In this document: positions 1-13,300 of the stretch, one piece after another
How the letters are laid out: each line of letters opens with the position of its first letter
How positions within the stretch are numbered: position 1 is the first letter of the stretch
DNA from: Trachythela sp. YZ-2020
Lineage: Eukaryota > Cnidaria > Anthozoa > Malacalcyonacea > Clavulariidae
Direction of reading: 5' to 3'
Length of the DNA: 64,000 nt
NCBI GenBank assembly: GCA_016169945.1
Contig: JADLSH010000113.1
Coordinates: forward strand, 1,612,001-1,676,000
Notes under the pieces: generated by a model
What the model was told of the DNA's origin: nothing
The model's database searches: none
The model's input: only the letters and a program-made list of their open reading frames with translations
Program-made: the position numbers and the translations under genes

Positions 1-2038
1 AATAAAATGGCCAGTCCAGCTAATGCCAGACAATTTCAATTTCCACTATTATAGAACTGCATTAATATTATTGACTGAAAATTGTGGACAAATTTCTGCA
101 GGTATATACTTGTTTGGTGCAAACCGTTAATCAAAATCACTTAAAACACCCACAATATTGATGGCCCAAGACATATGGCCACAGTAAATTATACACAATT
201 GATTTAATTTATTACAAATGGCTTTTTCACTGACAGCTATATTTTTATTGCATGAAATATTAAACAGTATCTCAGTGAAGTGCTGTGCTGAAAACTGCAA
301 GCATTTTTACAAAACAAAATTTGAAACTGAATTATTTAGAATGCCATTTATGGAAGGAAAACTTTCGAATAAAAACTTCCTAAAGATTAGACCCAAACAG
401 ATGAAAATGTATTATAGTAATTTAAATTATTACATTTCTTATTAAGGGAAATGGTTATGTAAATTTTAAAGCTTTTTCGTAATAGGACACAGCTTTATTG
501 GGGAAAAAGGAAATTATAAATAATAAATGAACTCTTATCTATGTGAGAAAGTAAAATCATTCACTGACGAAACCAAAAACACCTGTCTTGTGTGTTTTGC
601 CTTGCCCTTGACCTCAAAAAACTAACATAAAAATTAGGATAAAATTTACAAACTTTCTGTTTTTTGTAAGTGAATGCTTTGCAAGCTTACAACTTCAATG
701 TGAAAACTTTGTATGTTGATGATTCTATATAATAGTTCAGCATTTGGTTTCCCTCAACACTCAGTATTCCAATCACAAAGTGAATATAGAAAGACCAATG
801 TATTTCTGGATTTACATATATTCAGACTATTCTTTATACTGAATAAAACAGCGTTTGCCTGCAAGTGTTAAATAAACAAAATTCAACCCTGGTGGCTGTT
901 TCCAAGCCTTTTTAAAGGCAACGTTGGAATGTCAACTGGCAAATATGCAATTCTGGTTCTGGTTGATGTTATATAACGAAACTGTTGGCCATGTGCAACA
1001 TTATAGGCTCGTGTTTACAACTTCCTTTTAAATACCATGCATTGAAGTCAGTATTGCATTTGTTGTCAAAAATATATCCATGTATAAAGATTTCTTTTAT
1101 ACAAGTTTTTAATATTCAAATTCCACCAAAAAGTTCGCCCATCATTGCAAATATTTTTAAGAGTGTAAATTTTATCGTCAAACAAAAATATGCTATATAG
1201 AGTCATAAGTCCAGAAATAAGGAAGACAATTCTGGCAATTTCTTGTGTCACACTTGACTTAACAATTATTATAACTTTGTAGTTCAAATGTAAGCCAACA
1301 GACAATTTAAACTGGGCAAAAAATGTTCTAATTCTTAATAAGAAACATTCTTAAATTTCTCATAATATTACAAAGAACATTCTTAGTAGTATTACTGCAA
1401 AATATAAATTCCTTTTTGAAAGTTCTTATTCCCCAACAAAAATTTACCAAAACACAGACTAAACTCAAAACATAGTTTATAAATCGTGGCCGACAATGAA
1501 ATATACCGAAAACAATGCTATCTAGGGGGTAGCATTTCATTTTAAAACACTGAATACAATATATTTTGATCACAATATAATATTAGAGCGCCCGCCAAAA
1601 TATTAAATAGCTCAAGAAGTTGCAGTCGAATGGCTTCCAAATTTACATCAAAACATTAAAATAAATCGTGAATAAATGCACTTTCTCGATAATAAAATAT
1701 ATTTTTAAGGCCTAAACTATCGTTTTAAAACACCGGAATTGCTAAAAGCTTTAAAAACGTTATCCAAAGTGCACCAGACGTAAATCAAACAACAGATTAG
1801 ACGGGCATTTTGACAATATTTCGATAGGCAATTTAAAACAATAATACAATGAAATATTGGCAGCGAACAGGCGCGGCAAAAATAGCCAAGTCATGAGAAT
1901 ATCCTCTCAAAGACTTTTGGTATAAAAATATCTTACAGTAACACCCATTTCGTCTTTGTTTAAACTTTGTACATACAAAATTCACGCGGTGTGCAGCATG
2001 TAAAATTTAACTTATGTTAAAATTGTACTCAAGGATAC
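1..2038. other. AT-rich stretch without recognisable exons
   Basis: No coding exon was recognised on either strand. Reading frames are short and show no family similarity. Because the LLGL gene is transcribed leftwards from 2330 and its second exon ends at a donor at 2038, this stretch is most simply the start of a long LLGL intron. Confidence 0.5.
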
Positions 2039-2330
2039 ATTTTTAAAAACCCAGTAGATGTCCCGATTGCCAGAAGTCCGATTTCCTTATCAAACGCCAC
2101 AGCACTTGGTTTGTGTGGAAATCCATGCTCAACTGTCTAGAAACAAAATTGAGAACACAAGACAATCATTTCGTAGCGAATTTGAGCTCATCTGAGCGTA
2201 AATCGAAGCGAACAACTACGAACATATAGGTAAAAAAATCATCACATACCTTGGCGAATGACAATAATTCTTGAGCGATTTTGTCTTTAGGGTCAGGCTT
2301 TCGCCCTCTTCCTCTCGTAAACCGTAACAT
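2039..2330 (-). CDS. LLGL1: Lethal giant larvae (LLGL) homologue, first two coding exons (partial)
   Basis: Scaffold of the lethal(2) giant larvae family, a WD40-repeat protein that acts with Scribble and Dlg in basolateral cell polarity and binds myosin II and syntaxins. Exons read on the minus strand are 2330-2250 (27 codons, starting MLRFTRGRGRKPDP) and 2136-2039 (32 codons plus 2 nt). They join in phase 0 across a GTATGT...TTTCTAG intron. The start ATG, the basic N-terminus and the segment TVEHGFPHKPSAVAFD followed by LLAIGTSTGFLK match the family's conserved N-terminus (KTVEHGFPNQPSALAFD and AIGTRSGAVKIYG in vertebrates). Exon 2 ends at a GTATCC donor. The remaining WD40 exons were not found between 1 and 2038, so the gene continues off the left edge. 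Tomosyn (STXBP5) is the main alternative; the TVEHGFP wording favours LLGL. Confidence 0.85.
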
Positions 2331-3276
2331 TTTGCGAAGAAACTACACAAACTCGCATGCAGAAGTCGCCAAAACTCAAAGTAAACTTGATCGTTCAACA
2401 AAATTTACGCAAAACGCCAAGGCGTGAACAACTAGTTCTCAGGTTACAAGATCGCGCGGGAGGGGACTAATAGTCGGGGGCAGAAAGCCGGTGATTATCG
2501 GAGGTGACTAACTCGTATAAGCCAAAAGTTTCCCGAAAATTTTTGCCGGAATTTTCGTGCGCGAAAATTTCGACTCCGTACCGTCGTTTGCATCTAATGA
2601 TGAACAGTCGCAGATAAAAATGTTACTTTAATGTTTGTAACGCGCATTTGAAGGTTTCAATTAGCTCAGTCAATCAGGGTGAGGCCAGGCAAAGGTGATT
2701 GGCTGATATAAATAGAACCTGTGAAATAACCATGCAAGATTTATGCAAGCATATAGCCTGCATATTTGCAATGTATTTATGTGCGACAGTTCGTCCTTAG
2801 ATGTAAATGAAGTTATTTAAACATCCCTTTTGGAAAACCTATCATTAATAAATTTTCATCGAATTTATCACTTTTGAGCAAATTACCGTTGCAAACTTTT
2901 GAAACAGTGCCCACACACATTACATGACGTCACAAATGGTTCTTTTGGAACGACACTTGTCTTTTTTCCAATCGTTTCTTTCGACCTCAACTACCATCTG
3001 AATGCTCGTTCTGGAGCTTATCGAAACTGTTAACTATTTTTGAGTGACAACAATTTTTCAACCAATCAAGGTAAGCTAGAAACTGAAACTACAAATACCT
3101 AAAAAGAGCAAGCTCGTGCATATCAACTGAAGAAACAAAAAGCATACAGCTTATGACTGTCAGTACAAAAAGCCATGTAAGACGGGACCGTTTTTGCTGC
3201 AACTTGCATCGCGATTTCGGACACTTTACTTTGCCGATATTTTTCTTTCTAAACATGCCCAGAAGGCAACAAAGAA
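2331..3276. other. Divergent intergenic region between LLGL and the D/G/S-rich gene
   Basis: About 0.95 kb between the divergent starts of the LLGL homologue (leftward) and the 3484 gene (rightward), so it probably holds both promoters. It contains a small inverted-terminal-repeat element (about 2579-2815). Its last ~100 bases belong to another dispersed repeat, also present at 28203-28405 and 31192-31290. No clear TATA box was identified. Confidence 0.5.
2579..2815. mobile_element. MITE-like element with inverted ends (copy 1)
   Basis: The left end carries CGTCGTTTGCATCTAATGATG and ACAGTCGCAGATAAA; the right end carries TTTATGTGCGACAGT and the inverted form of the TTTGCATCTA box. The same family recurs at about 53850-54480, where it is interrupted by a large hairpin. 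It has no coding capacity and is probably a non-autonomous DNA transposon. Confidence 0.6.
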
Positions 3277-3330
3277 ATGAATGAGAATGATAATATCGGT
3301 AGAGTGAAACGCGGAGGTGAAATTATAATC
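3180..3330 (+). repeat. Dispersed repeat overlapping the 5' region of the D/G/S-rich gene
   Basis: The segment around TTTTTGCTGCAACTTGCATCG and AACATGCCCAGAAGGCAACA recurs, inverted, at 28203-28405 and 31192-31290. The ATG at 3277 is inside it. The first transcribed bases of the 3484 gene may therefore be repeat-derived. Confidence 0.7.
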
Positions 3331-3483
3331 AGACAACTGCATATTGCAGAACCCCAGAGGCGAAAGGTACATGCACTAATCACTGTGCCCCCAATACCCC
3401 CATACATAATTGTCCGCATTACTCACAATTTCCTTAATTTTCATTTCATCTCTTTTTTCAGGTTGTCGTCGAACAGAGGAAAG

Positions 3484-6000
3484 ATGTCGAACAGTCAAAT
3501 GTTAATTTCAGCCGTAGTTCTCAGCAGTTTGGCAAGTGTAGCAGGATTTGGTTTCCTGGTGACGCAGTTAGTATTCATGTGTTTTGGACGATCAAGAAAG
3601 AACAAACGAAACAAACAGAAAACACCGATAGAAATTGCTGGCAAAAATCGCGGGGAAACAAGCGGGGTTCAGATATCGAGTAATGGTAATGACGGTGGTA
3701 GCAAAAAGATGAATGATGGCATCCTGAAGGGGACTTGTGATAAGGCTAGGATGAATGGTAATTGTGTCAGGATGAATGTTGGTAGCTCACAGGAGATTAC
3801 TGGTGATAGGTCGCAGGGTAATGATGACAGACAAACGAAGAGTTGTACCTTTGATGGTGAGGTTGTTAGTATTGGTGTTTGTGGTAAAAGTGGTGATGTT
3901 AAGTGTGGTAAAAGTGGTGATGATGATGGTGGTGTTGATGATGGTGGTGTTGATGATAGTAGTAGCGGTGATGGTAGAAAAGTTGACAGTAAAAGTGGTA
4001 GTGGTGATGGTGAGGATGGTGATAATGGTAATGCCAGTAAAGTTGACAGTAAAAGTGGTGATGATGGTGGTGTTGATGATAGTAGTAGCGGTGATGGTAG
4101 AAAAGTTGACAGTAAAAGTGGTGGTGATGTTGATAATGATGGTGATAATGGTAATGCCAGTAAAGTTGACAGTAAAAGTGGTGATGATGGCGATGTTGGT
4201 GATGATGATGGTGATAATGCTGGTGATGATGGTGGTGATGATGGTAGTAAAGTTGACAGTAAAAGTGGTGGTGGTCTTTTAGGCGGTAAGAATATTGGGA
4301 GTGATGGTGATGATGATAGTGGTGGTAATTGTGATGGTGATAGTGATGATGGTGGTGGTGATAATGGTGGTGATGGTAGCGATGATGATGGTGGCGATAA
4401 TGTTGGTAATACTAATGATAGTGTCACTGATCATAGAGGGAATAACAATGGTACTAGTAACAGTGCCAGTTGTGATGCTGGTGTTAGTGTTGGTAAAGAT
4501 GTTGGTGATAATGATGGTGATGATTATGGAGGTGGTAAATTAAATGGTAGTAATAATGATGGTACGGATGATAACAATGAAACAGATGAGGGCAAAGACA
4601 CTGCATGTATCAACAGCAATGCTGGTAGTGTTTGTGCTAGTGATTTCAACAGTGCTGCTGCTAGTGTTGAAGACAGGGACTCCAACATTGATGCAAACCA
4701 GATAGTTGGTGGCAGCAGTGAAACAATAGACAGAGCCGGTAATGCTAACAATATCTACAAAACTCGTAGTTTCAAAGATAACAAGACAAGTGCTGGAGAA
4801 ATTGGTCATGTGCATACGAATCGCTGTTGTGAATATGGTACTTGTACTGTATACTTGTACAATGGTACTTGTGGTAAAACGCTTTTCCCAGGTTCGCGCA
4901 GCCAATGCACATGTGCATGTAACGAAGTCGATATGAATGGCAGCGATGGTAACAGCTCCTACAGCGACCATAGTACTGTTCATATTCAAGAACAACACAT
5001 CCAGTTTAAAGTTAATATAGACAGTGAAAACTACCACGTCGATGGCAGCAATGAAAACTACCCCAAAGTTGTCGGGGGTGATAGTCAAGCAATAGACAAC
5101 TATTATGCTAAAAATCGCTTACTAAATCTAACCCGTAACACCGTTTCGAGTTTTGGTGATAATGCGCTATGCGAGAACAATTCAACCACAGAATTTAAAT
5201 CCAGGCGCAAGAACGAATCCTGTTGTGTTAATATACCGAAGGGCTTTGATAAGCTTTGTTTGGAAAGACAAACTGTTAGCGAAAAGACAAAATCGGTTCA
5301 AAATGATCCACTCTCTCAAACCAGTAACACCTTTTCATGTGATAATGCACTATGCGACGATCTTTCTACAGCAGAATTAACATCCAGTGGCAAGAATAGG
5401 ACCTGTTGTATTAATGTTCAACAAAACATGCCAAAAGATGAGGGAAGACAGACCGTTAGCGAAAGGACAAAAAGAAAGAATATATCTTACACGAAAGACA
5501 GTGAACATTTGGTAGAAAATGTAAACGACGGTTTGGCAAACAATTGTGCTATTCATGACGAGTTGAGCGACGATATTGGGGTTAGTTTTGGCACTAATAC
5601 ATCGGCAGGCGGCCAAAAGACAAGAGATATTGCAATTCAAGTTTTTGAAGAAGATTGCACAAGTTCCAGTGGGCGAAATAATCCTATGGTTTCTGATTTC
5701 ACGTTTGACAACACACGAAATAGCTCAACAATTTCTTGCTCTTGTTCCAGTGAGTATGAATATGACAGAGAAACAGATAGCACTTCATCTAGCGAATGCA
5801 GTGAGACAGATGAAGATTTTAGTACAACGAAGACTGACTACGCATTGGACCACCGGGTGAACATGAGCTGTACTGAGACTAACTTTAGCTATGAATCAGA
5901 GAAGGAAAACGCATCAGATTCATCTATTGTTGGTCGGTTTTTGTCTAGAATTGCGCATTCAGTGGAATGTTGTGTTTCTGCGCTAAAGGGCTCAGGGTGA
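3484..6000 (+). CDS. Unrecognised D/G/S-rich acidic protein with N-terminal membrane segment
   Basis: An 838-aa single-exon reading frame of no family I recognise. From the ATG at 3484 it begins with a hydrophobic stretch of about 27 residues (LISAVVLSS...FLVTQLVFMCF) followed by a basic RSRKNKRNKQK tail, which looks like a membrane anchor. Residues ~120-390 are a low-complexity tract of D, G, S, N and V with repeated KVDSKSG and DGRKVDSKSG blocks. A Cys-rich patch follows (HTNRCCEYGTCTVYLYNGTCG, then CTCAC), then two tandem ~61-aa repeats beginning DNALC near residues 559 and 620. The tail is S/E/D-rich and ends RFLSRIAHSVECCVSALKGSG. The frame stays open up to an ATG at 3277, but that ATG lies in a dispersed repeat, and a possible 5' intron (3367-3461, GTACAT...TTTTTTCAG) would put it out of frame with 3484. 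An AATAAA lies at 6041. Possibly taxon-restricted; the function is unknown. Confidence 0.65.
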   Translation: MSNSQMLISAVVLSSLASVAGFGFLVTQLVFMCFGRSRKNKRNKQKTPIEIAGKNRGETSGVQISSNGNDGGSKKMNDGILKGTCDKARMNGNCVRMNVGSSQEITGDRSQGNDDRQTKSCTFDGEVVSIGVCGKSGDVKCGKSGDDDGGVDDGGVDDSSSGDGRKVDSKSGSGDGEDGDNGNASKVDSKSGDDGGVDDSSSGDGRKVDSKSGGDVDNDGDNGNASKVDSKSGDDGDVGDDDGDNAGDDGGDDGSKVDSKSGGGLLGGKNIGSDGDDDSGGNCDGDSDDGGGDNGGDGSDDDGGDNVGNTNDSVTDHRGNNNGTSNSASCDAGVSVGKDVGDNDGDDYGGGKLNGSNNDGTDDNNETDEGKDTACINSNAGSVCASDFNSAAASVEDRDSNIDANQIVGGSSETIDRAGNANNIYKTRSFKDNKTSAGEIGHVHTNRCCEYGTCTVYLYNGTCGKTLFPGSRSQCTCACNEVDMNGSDGNSSYSDHSTVHIQEQHIQFKVNIDSENYHVDGSNENYPKVVGGDSQAIDNYYAKNRLLNLTRNTVSSFGDNALCENNSTTEFKSRRKNESCCVNIPKGFDKLCLERQTVSEKTKSVQNDPLSQTSNTFSCDNALCDDLSTAELTSSGKNRTCCINVQQNMPKDEGRQTVSERTKRKNISYTKDSEHLVENVNDGLANNCAIHDELSDDIGVSFGTNTSAGGQKTRDIAIQVFEEDCTSSSGRNNPMVSDFTFDNTRNSSTISCSCSSEYEYDRETDSTSSSECSETDEDFSTTKTDYALDHRVNMSCTETNFSYESEKENASDSSIVGRFLSRIAHSVECCVSALKGSG

Positions 6001-6040
6001 AGTGCGCGATAGCGGTTAGGTCATGATTTTTTACTTCCTG

Positions 6041-6046
6041 AATAAA
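6041..6046 (+). terminator. Polyadenylation signal AATAAA
   Basis: A canonical AATAAA 41 bases after the stop codon of the D/G/S-rich gene. It supports that frame being a real transcript on the plus strand. Confidence 0.6.
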
Positions 6047-6089
6047 ACTGGACTTATTGCAGAATGTCTACTGCAATTTATTTCAATAC

Positions 6090-6290
6090 GGTCGTTTTGC
6101 CCGCGCGGGCGAAGCGACCGATTCGAATCACGTGAATAATTAGTCGCGCGGGCACGCCAAGAAAGTTGAATGTAGTTCAACTTTCAGGCGTGTCCGCGAG
6201 GTGTAAATCGGACAAAAAAATCTCATGCTAGACACCTACAGCGGAAGTTGAAACATGGTCGCTCCGCCCGCGCGGGCAAGCGACCGTAAT
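6090..6290. mobile_element. GC-rich inverted-repeat element
   Basis: The ends CGGTCGTTTTGCCCGCGCGG and CCGCGCGGGCAAGCGACCG are inverted copies. Inside lies a second palindrome, AGAAAGTTGAA...TTCAACTTTC, flanked by GGCACGCC / GGCGTGTCC. There is no coding capacity. It looks like a small MITE between two plus-strand genes. Confidence 0.55.
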
Positions 6291-6628
6291 GGAAAATTGC
6301 CTTTAAGACGGACTATGCGTCTTTAGTGTAAGTCAGGTCTTGGTTATTCCAGTGGATCTTCCTCGCATAAATCGCGCAACATTTGACGTCATATCACCAT
6401 CACCAAAATTATGACGCAATCTCTAATGGTAGCAAAATACGTCATCCAATTTAGAAACCGGAAACAAATTTACAAGAACTTCGTATAATAACGAACATAA
6501 GTCTAAAACAAATCCATTGGCAAATATCAGAAGATGACTTCGTAAAATAAAATATAGTTGGTTTTTGTTTGAAAATCGTCTTTTTTTAAACGGGTAAACG
6601 CTTAACGAATAATCTCAGAGGTGAAAAG

Positions 6629-9651
<3,023 letters not shown>

Positions 9652-9981
9652 CCTGCGGCAGGGAGGAAGCTGAATATATAGTAAACACTGGGGAATAAGT
9701 TAAGCTGTGATAGCAATAAGCCAATAGCTCTGTTTTCCATTTTTATTACAGAGTAACAGGATGTAGCTAGCCGTGTCTGCCTTTAGGATTGTTTTGCCCT
9801 TGTCTATCCCTAAATATAATTGTGGATAAAAGCTATTGTAATTAAGATAGGAGAAGAACAGGAAGTTGTTGTTGTACATTTTTCAATAATTACAGACCTA
9901 GTACAAGTGTTAGAGCTGTAACACAGGTTTCAAACAGATGAATAAGACAATATTGTAAGAAAGTAATATTTATTTTTAGAC

Positions 9982-9987
9982 AATAAA
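9982..9987 (+). terminator. Polyadenylation signal AATAAA
   Basis: AATAAA about 330 bases after the TMEM184 stop codon; it fits a 3' UTR ending near 10005. Confidence 0.55.
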
Positions 9988-10336
9988 ACTGTTTTTCCTA
10001 GACTATTGTTGATTGATTGTGTAAATGAGATTAATTGTATTTAGTATTTTTTGTTCTTTTTATTACTGAAATCCTATTCTTACATCACACTTCACTAATA
10101 ATAATTTCACATTTGCCTAGATTATTATTCTGTATAATTCAATTACATAAAGCATGTGCAGTGGAAGACACTAGAATGGGGAAGGTGAGGGAGGGTGAAA
10201 AAGTTCCCAAACAATAGCAGATTATTGTAAGAAACTAAGTTGTAAAAGAGTTTTTTCAACCATGAAAGCCTGATGTCCTTTAATTAAGTGTAAATTTGAG
10301 CTGAAAAGGTTTGAATACTGAAACATTCAGTGAAGG

Positions 10337-10828
10337 CTTGAAATAACGGCCAGTCGCCGTCATTAATTGCCATAAACAAACCCTTCTAAAAGCCACTTTT
10401 ATTTACTCGTCTATTTAAACTTATTTAAAAACTGTATTATTAATTATTATTAAAGTTTTGCCCATACATACATACATATTACATACATACATACATACAT
10501 ACATAGTTTAAAATAAAACAGAGTTACTAGGGCTAGAAGTCTACTAGAAACCGCTAAAGGCTTTTGCTTAAGACTCCTAGTTTAATTATTTACAGTTATT
10601 TACATTGATGATCAGAACTTAAAGTAAAATTATTAATAGAAAAAAAAAAGAAACTGTAATTTAAAAACTGTAGCCCTTTCATGGGATGGTTTGCGTATAT
10701 ACGCAAAATCTCTACTAAATTTATTTACAAATTGACCAGAGAACATGGCCGGCAATCCAACAATTTTTTCGGTCAATACTCAATTCTGACCGGACTTTGT
10801 CTGTTCACCGGCTGTTATTTCAAACCCT
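10337..10828. mobile_element. Inverted-terminal-repeat element between TMEM184 and the dehydrogenase
   Basis: The left end CTTGAAATAACGGCC and the right end GGCTGTTATTTCAAACCC are imperfect inverted copies. The ends resemble those of the element at 57331-57764 (GCGAAATAACGTCCGG). The interior includes an ACAT microsatellite (about 10463-10504). The rest of the 9988-10979 interval holds nothing recognised. Confidence 0.45.
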
Positions 10829-10979
10829 GCATGCTGCAACAATAAGGCAAATTGGCACCCCCCAATATTTCACTTAGTGTCTGCCACTGAGCATAAGCAC
10901 ATACGAAATCATTACCCCAAAAATAATTTCAAATTATGTGCGACTATCTACAGCTAACAGTATAATTATCATAAAAATT

Positions 10980-12360
10980 TCAAATTTCGAAAACAGCCTT
11001 TGAAATTTTTCCACTTTTCAAGGTAGCCAGCGCTTGTGCATAATCTTCGAGTTTAAATATTTCCACGCCTAACTTTTTATATCTCAAATAATCAGCAGCC
11101 ATGTCCTGAACAAGCTGTATAGCTCTTGGGAATGTGAATGGATTAATAATAGACCCAACCAGCTTCAATTCTTTAAAAGTTATATCAAACGGATTGATTT
11201 TAATTTCGGATTTTTGCGGACAGCAGCCGAATATGCAAAATGTGGCACCATGGCGTAACCAGTTGAAGGCTTGTTGGATGGCTTCCGGTGAACCGGTGCA
11301 ATCGATTATTGCGTCAAAACCCCAAGTCACATCGTTGTTTGTTATCCCTCGTTTGTACAAGATCTCTAGGCTTTCCGGATGGACGATATTGTATCCTAAT
11401 TTCATTCCCGAAGCCAGAGCCCTACGTTGCTCAGATATCTCGGTTAGTATAACCCGCCGGTAGCCTTTGAAATGGGCTATGCTTGCAAAAAGTAGCCCGA
11501 TGATCCCGGTTCCACAGATTAGGATATCAGCATCCGTGGGTAACGGCGATAACTGCTCCCAGCCGCGGAGAACGCAAGAGATAGGTTCAACAAATACGGC
11601 CGCCTCTAGGGTTATCTGGGTTGGAATTGGATGTACTTGTGAGGCAGGGACTCGGCAAAAGTGTGCCCACCCGCCATTACGCCAAAGACCGATGCTTGAG
11701 TTGATGGCACCGACAGGACAAAAATGGGGCTGGCCTTTAAAACAGTAATGGCATTTTCCACAACTGGAGTTTGGGTTTACAACCACTCTGAAAAATATAG
11801 TAGAGTTTTGTATTCATTTTCTGGTTGTTTCAACTAAGCACCAACTTGTTTAATTGCACAAAATAACTTGACAAATCCAGACAAATTAAATATTTGAACT
11901 TTTAGTGCAAGTATCGATTTGTCTTGTGAACTGATTTGCGAGTTCGTGAAATATTACAATATTACAAAACATATTGACAACAGTTGTAAACCAGATCCTC
12001 CCCCTGCAGGATTTACTTTTTGTATTGTTTGCCGGGGGGGAGTTCTTGGAGATGGTGAATGCACACAAACACAGACTTTATACACTTTAATATCTACAAA
12101 ATAACATAATTTTCTTCGTACCTTTCTCCAACGGAACAATGCTTCACCTCGCTTCCAATTTCGGTGATAACTCCAGAGAACTCGTGTCCCAGAACGACCG
12201 ACTTCGCACAAGGAAATTCTTTCGCTAACACGTGTAAATCTGTCCCACAAACTCCCGAATACGCGACCTTTATAACTACATCTGTAGGTGCAGAGACACG
12301 CGGTGGTGGTGTAGTAATCACCGAGAGTTCACCATCCCACACTTGAAGAGCAGTATTCAT
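10980..12360 (-). CDS. Zinc-dependent medium-chain alcohol/polyol dehydrogenase, 2 exons
   Basis: Cytosolic NAD(P)-dependent polyol dehydrogenase of the sorbitol/threonine dehydrogenase-like MDR superfamily. It would interconvert a secondary alcohol of a sugar alcohol and a ketone; the substrate cannot be read from sequence. Exons on the minus strand are 12360-12122 (79 codons plus 2 nt) and 11787-10980, joined across a GTACGA...TTTTTCAG intron, giving 348 aa, the usual family length. The catalytic-zinc motif is VCGTDLH (Cys38) with LGHEFSG (His59, Glu60). The structural-zinc Cys are 89, 92, 95 and 103 (CGKCHYC...C). The Rossmann glycine motif is CGTGIIG at 171-177. All key residues are present, so an active enzyme is likely. 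Similar invertebrate proteins are usually named sorbitol dehydrogenase-like or D-altritol 5-dehydrogenase-like. Confidence 0.92.
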
Positions 12361-13300
12361 TTTTTAAAGCAAAGAATTTGAGAAACTAAACGAAATTTGT
12401 CCAAAAATAAATTTTTTTTAGTTGTTTTCAACTTTGTTTTGTAGATTATGCGCCCGCAATCTGTCAGTGGTGGCGATTTGTACCCATTCAGTACTTGGTG
12501 TTGCATGCATATAAAAGTACTTGCCTCCGTTGACCGAAAAATAGCTGGAATGCTTTCAAGAAACTTAAGTAGATATTTTCACCACTAGCCGCGCCATTTT
12601 GAATCGTGATGCATTGTTGGCAAACTAGGTTAAACCCAGATTAAAAAGGAACAACGGTAACTGGACCTTACTGGACCTCTAGGAAGAACAGTTTGGAACT
12701 GATAGAGCTATCCCGTAAAAGTTAGTTTAGTTCAGTTTAGTAACACTGGACCAACAAACGCTGGCTTTTACTGGACCTCTAGGGAGAACAGTTTATAACT
12801 GATAGAGCTATCCAGTATAAACACATGCAGTTAGTTGAAACCAATATACAAGAAATACAAAAATTAAGGACTTTAATATATCTTTGTACACACGTTATAA
12901 GTTATAATGTAAAAATAAACACACATCTTAATATATTACAACATATATCCCTCATTCTCTCACACAGTCTGTATATAAATAATATATATCATTTCGTTTC
13001 TCACACACTCCATTAGGCAGCTATATTATACTAGGAATATTATATAGGCTAACATAAAATTATACACATGTTTATGGCTGGTTTTGTTACACGCGACTTC
13101 GCTGAGAAAGACGATATATTTCGTCGTATTTTGGCGCATGGATGAATAATTTACCGACGTTCAGCTCACACAGACTGACATCAGAGCAGACCATAAAACC
13201 AGCCAACACACTGGACATCGCACATGTATATAATATATCTGTTGGAAGTCTGACATTTCTAGGCAAGTGAGACTATATATATATAAATGTAGGAGACCTT
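12361..13300. other. Intergenic region between dehydrogenase start and MPRIP 3' end
   Basis: Contains 1.5 copies of the ~115-bp satellite family (about 12650-12825) and AT-rich sequence. It probably includes the dehydrogenase promoter and the 3' UTR of the MPRIP homologue. No exon was recognised. Confidence 0.5.

Noticed and set aside
3669..4427. 252-aa minus-strand frame rich in Ser, Pro and Leu
   Set aside because: It is the antisense of the GAT/GGT-type coding tract; the plus frame has a membrane segment, Cys-rich domains and a polyA signal.
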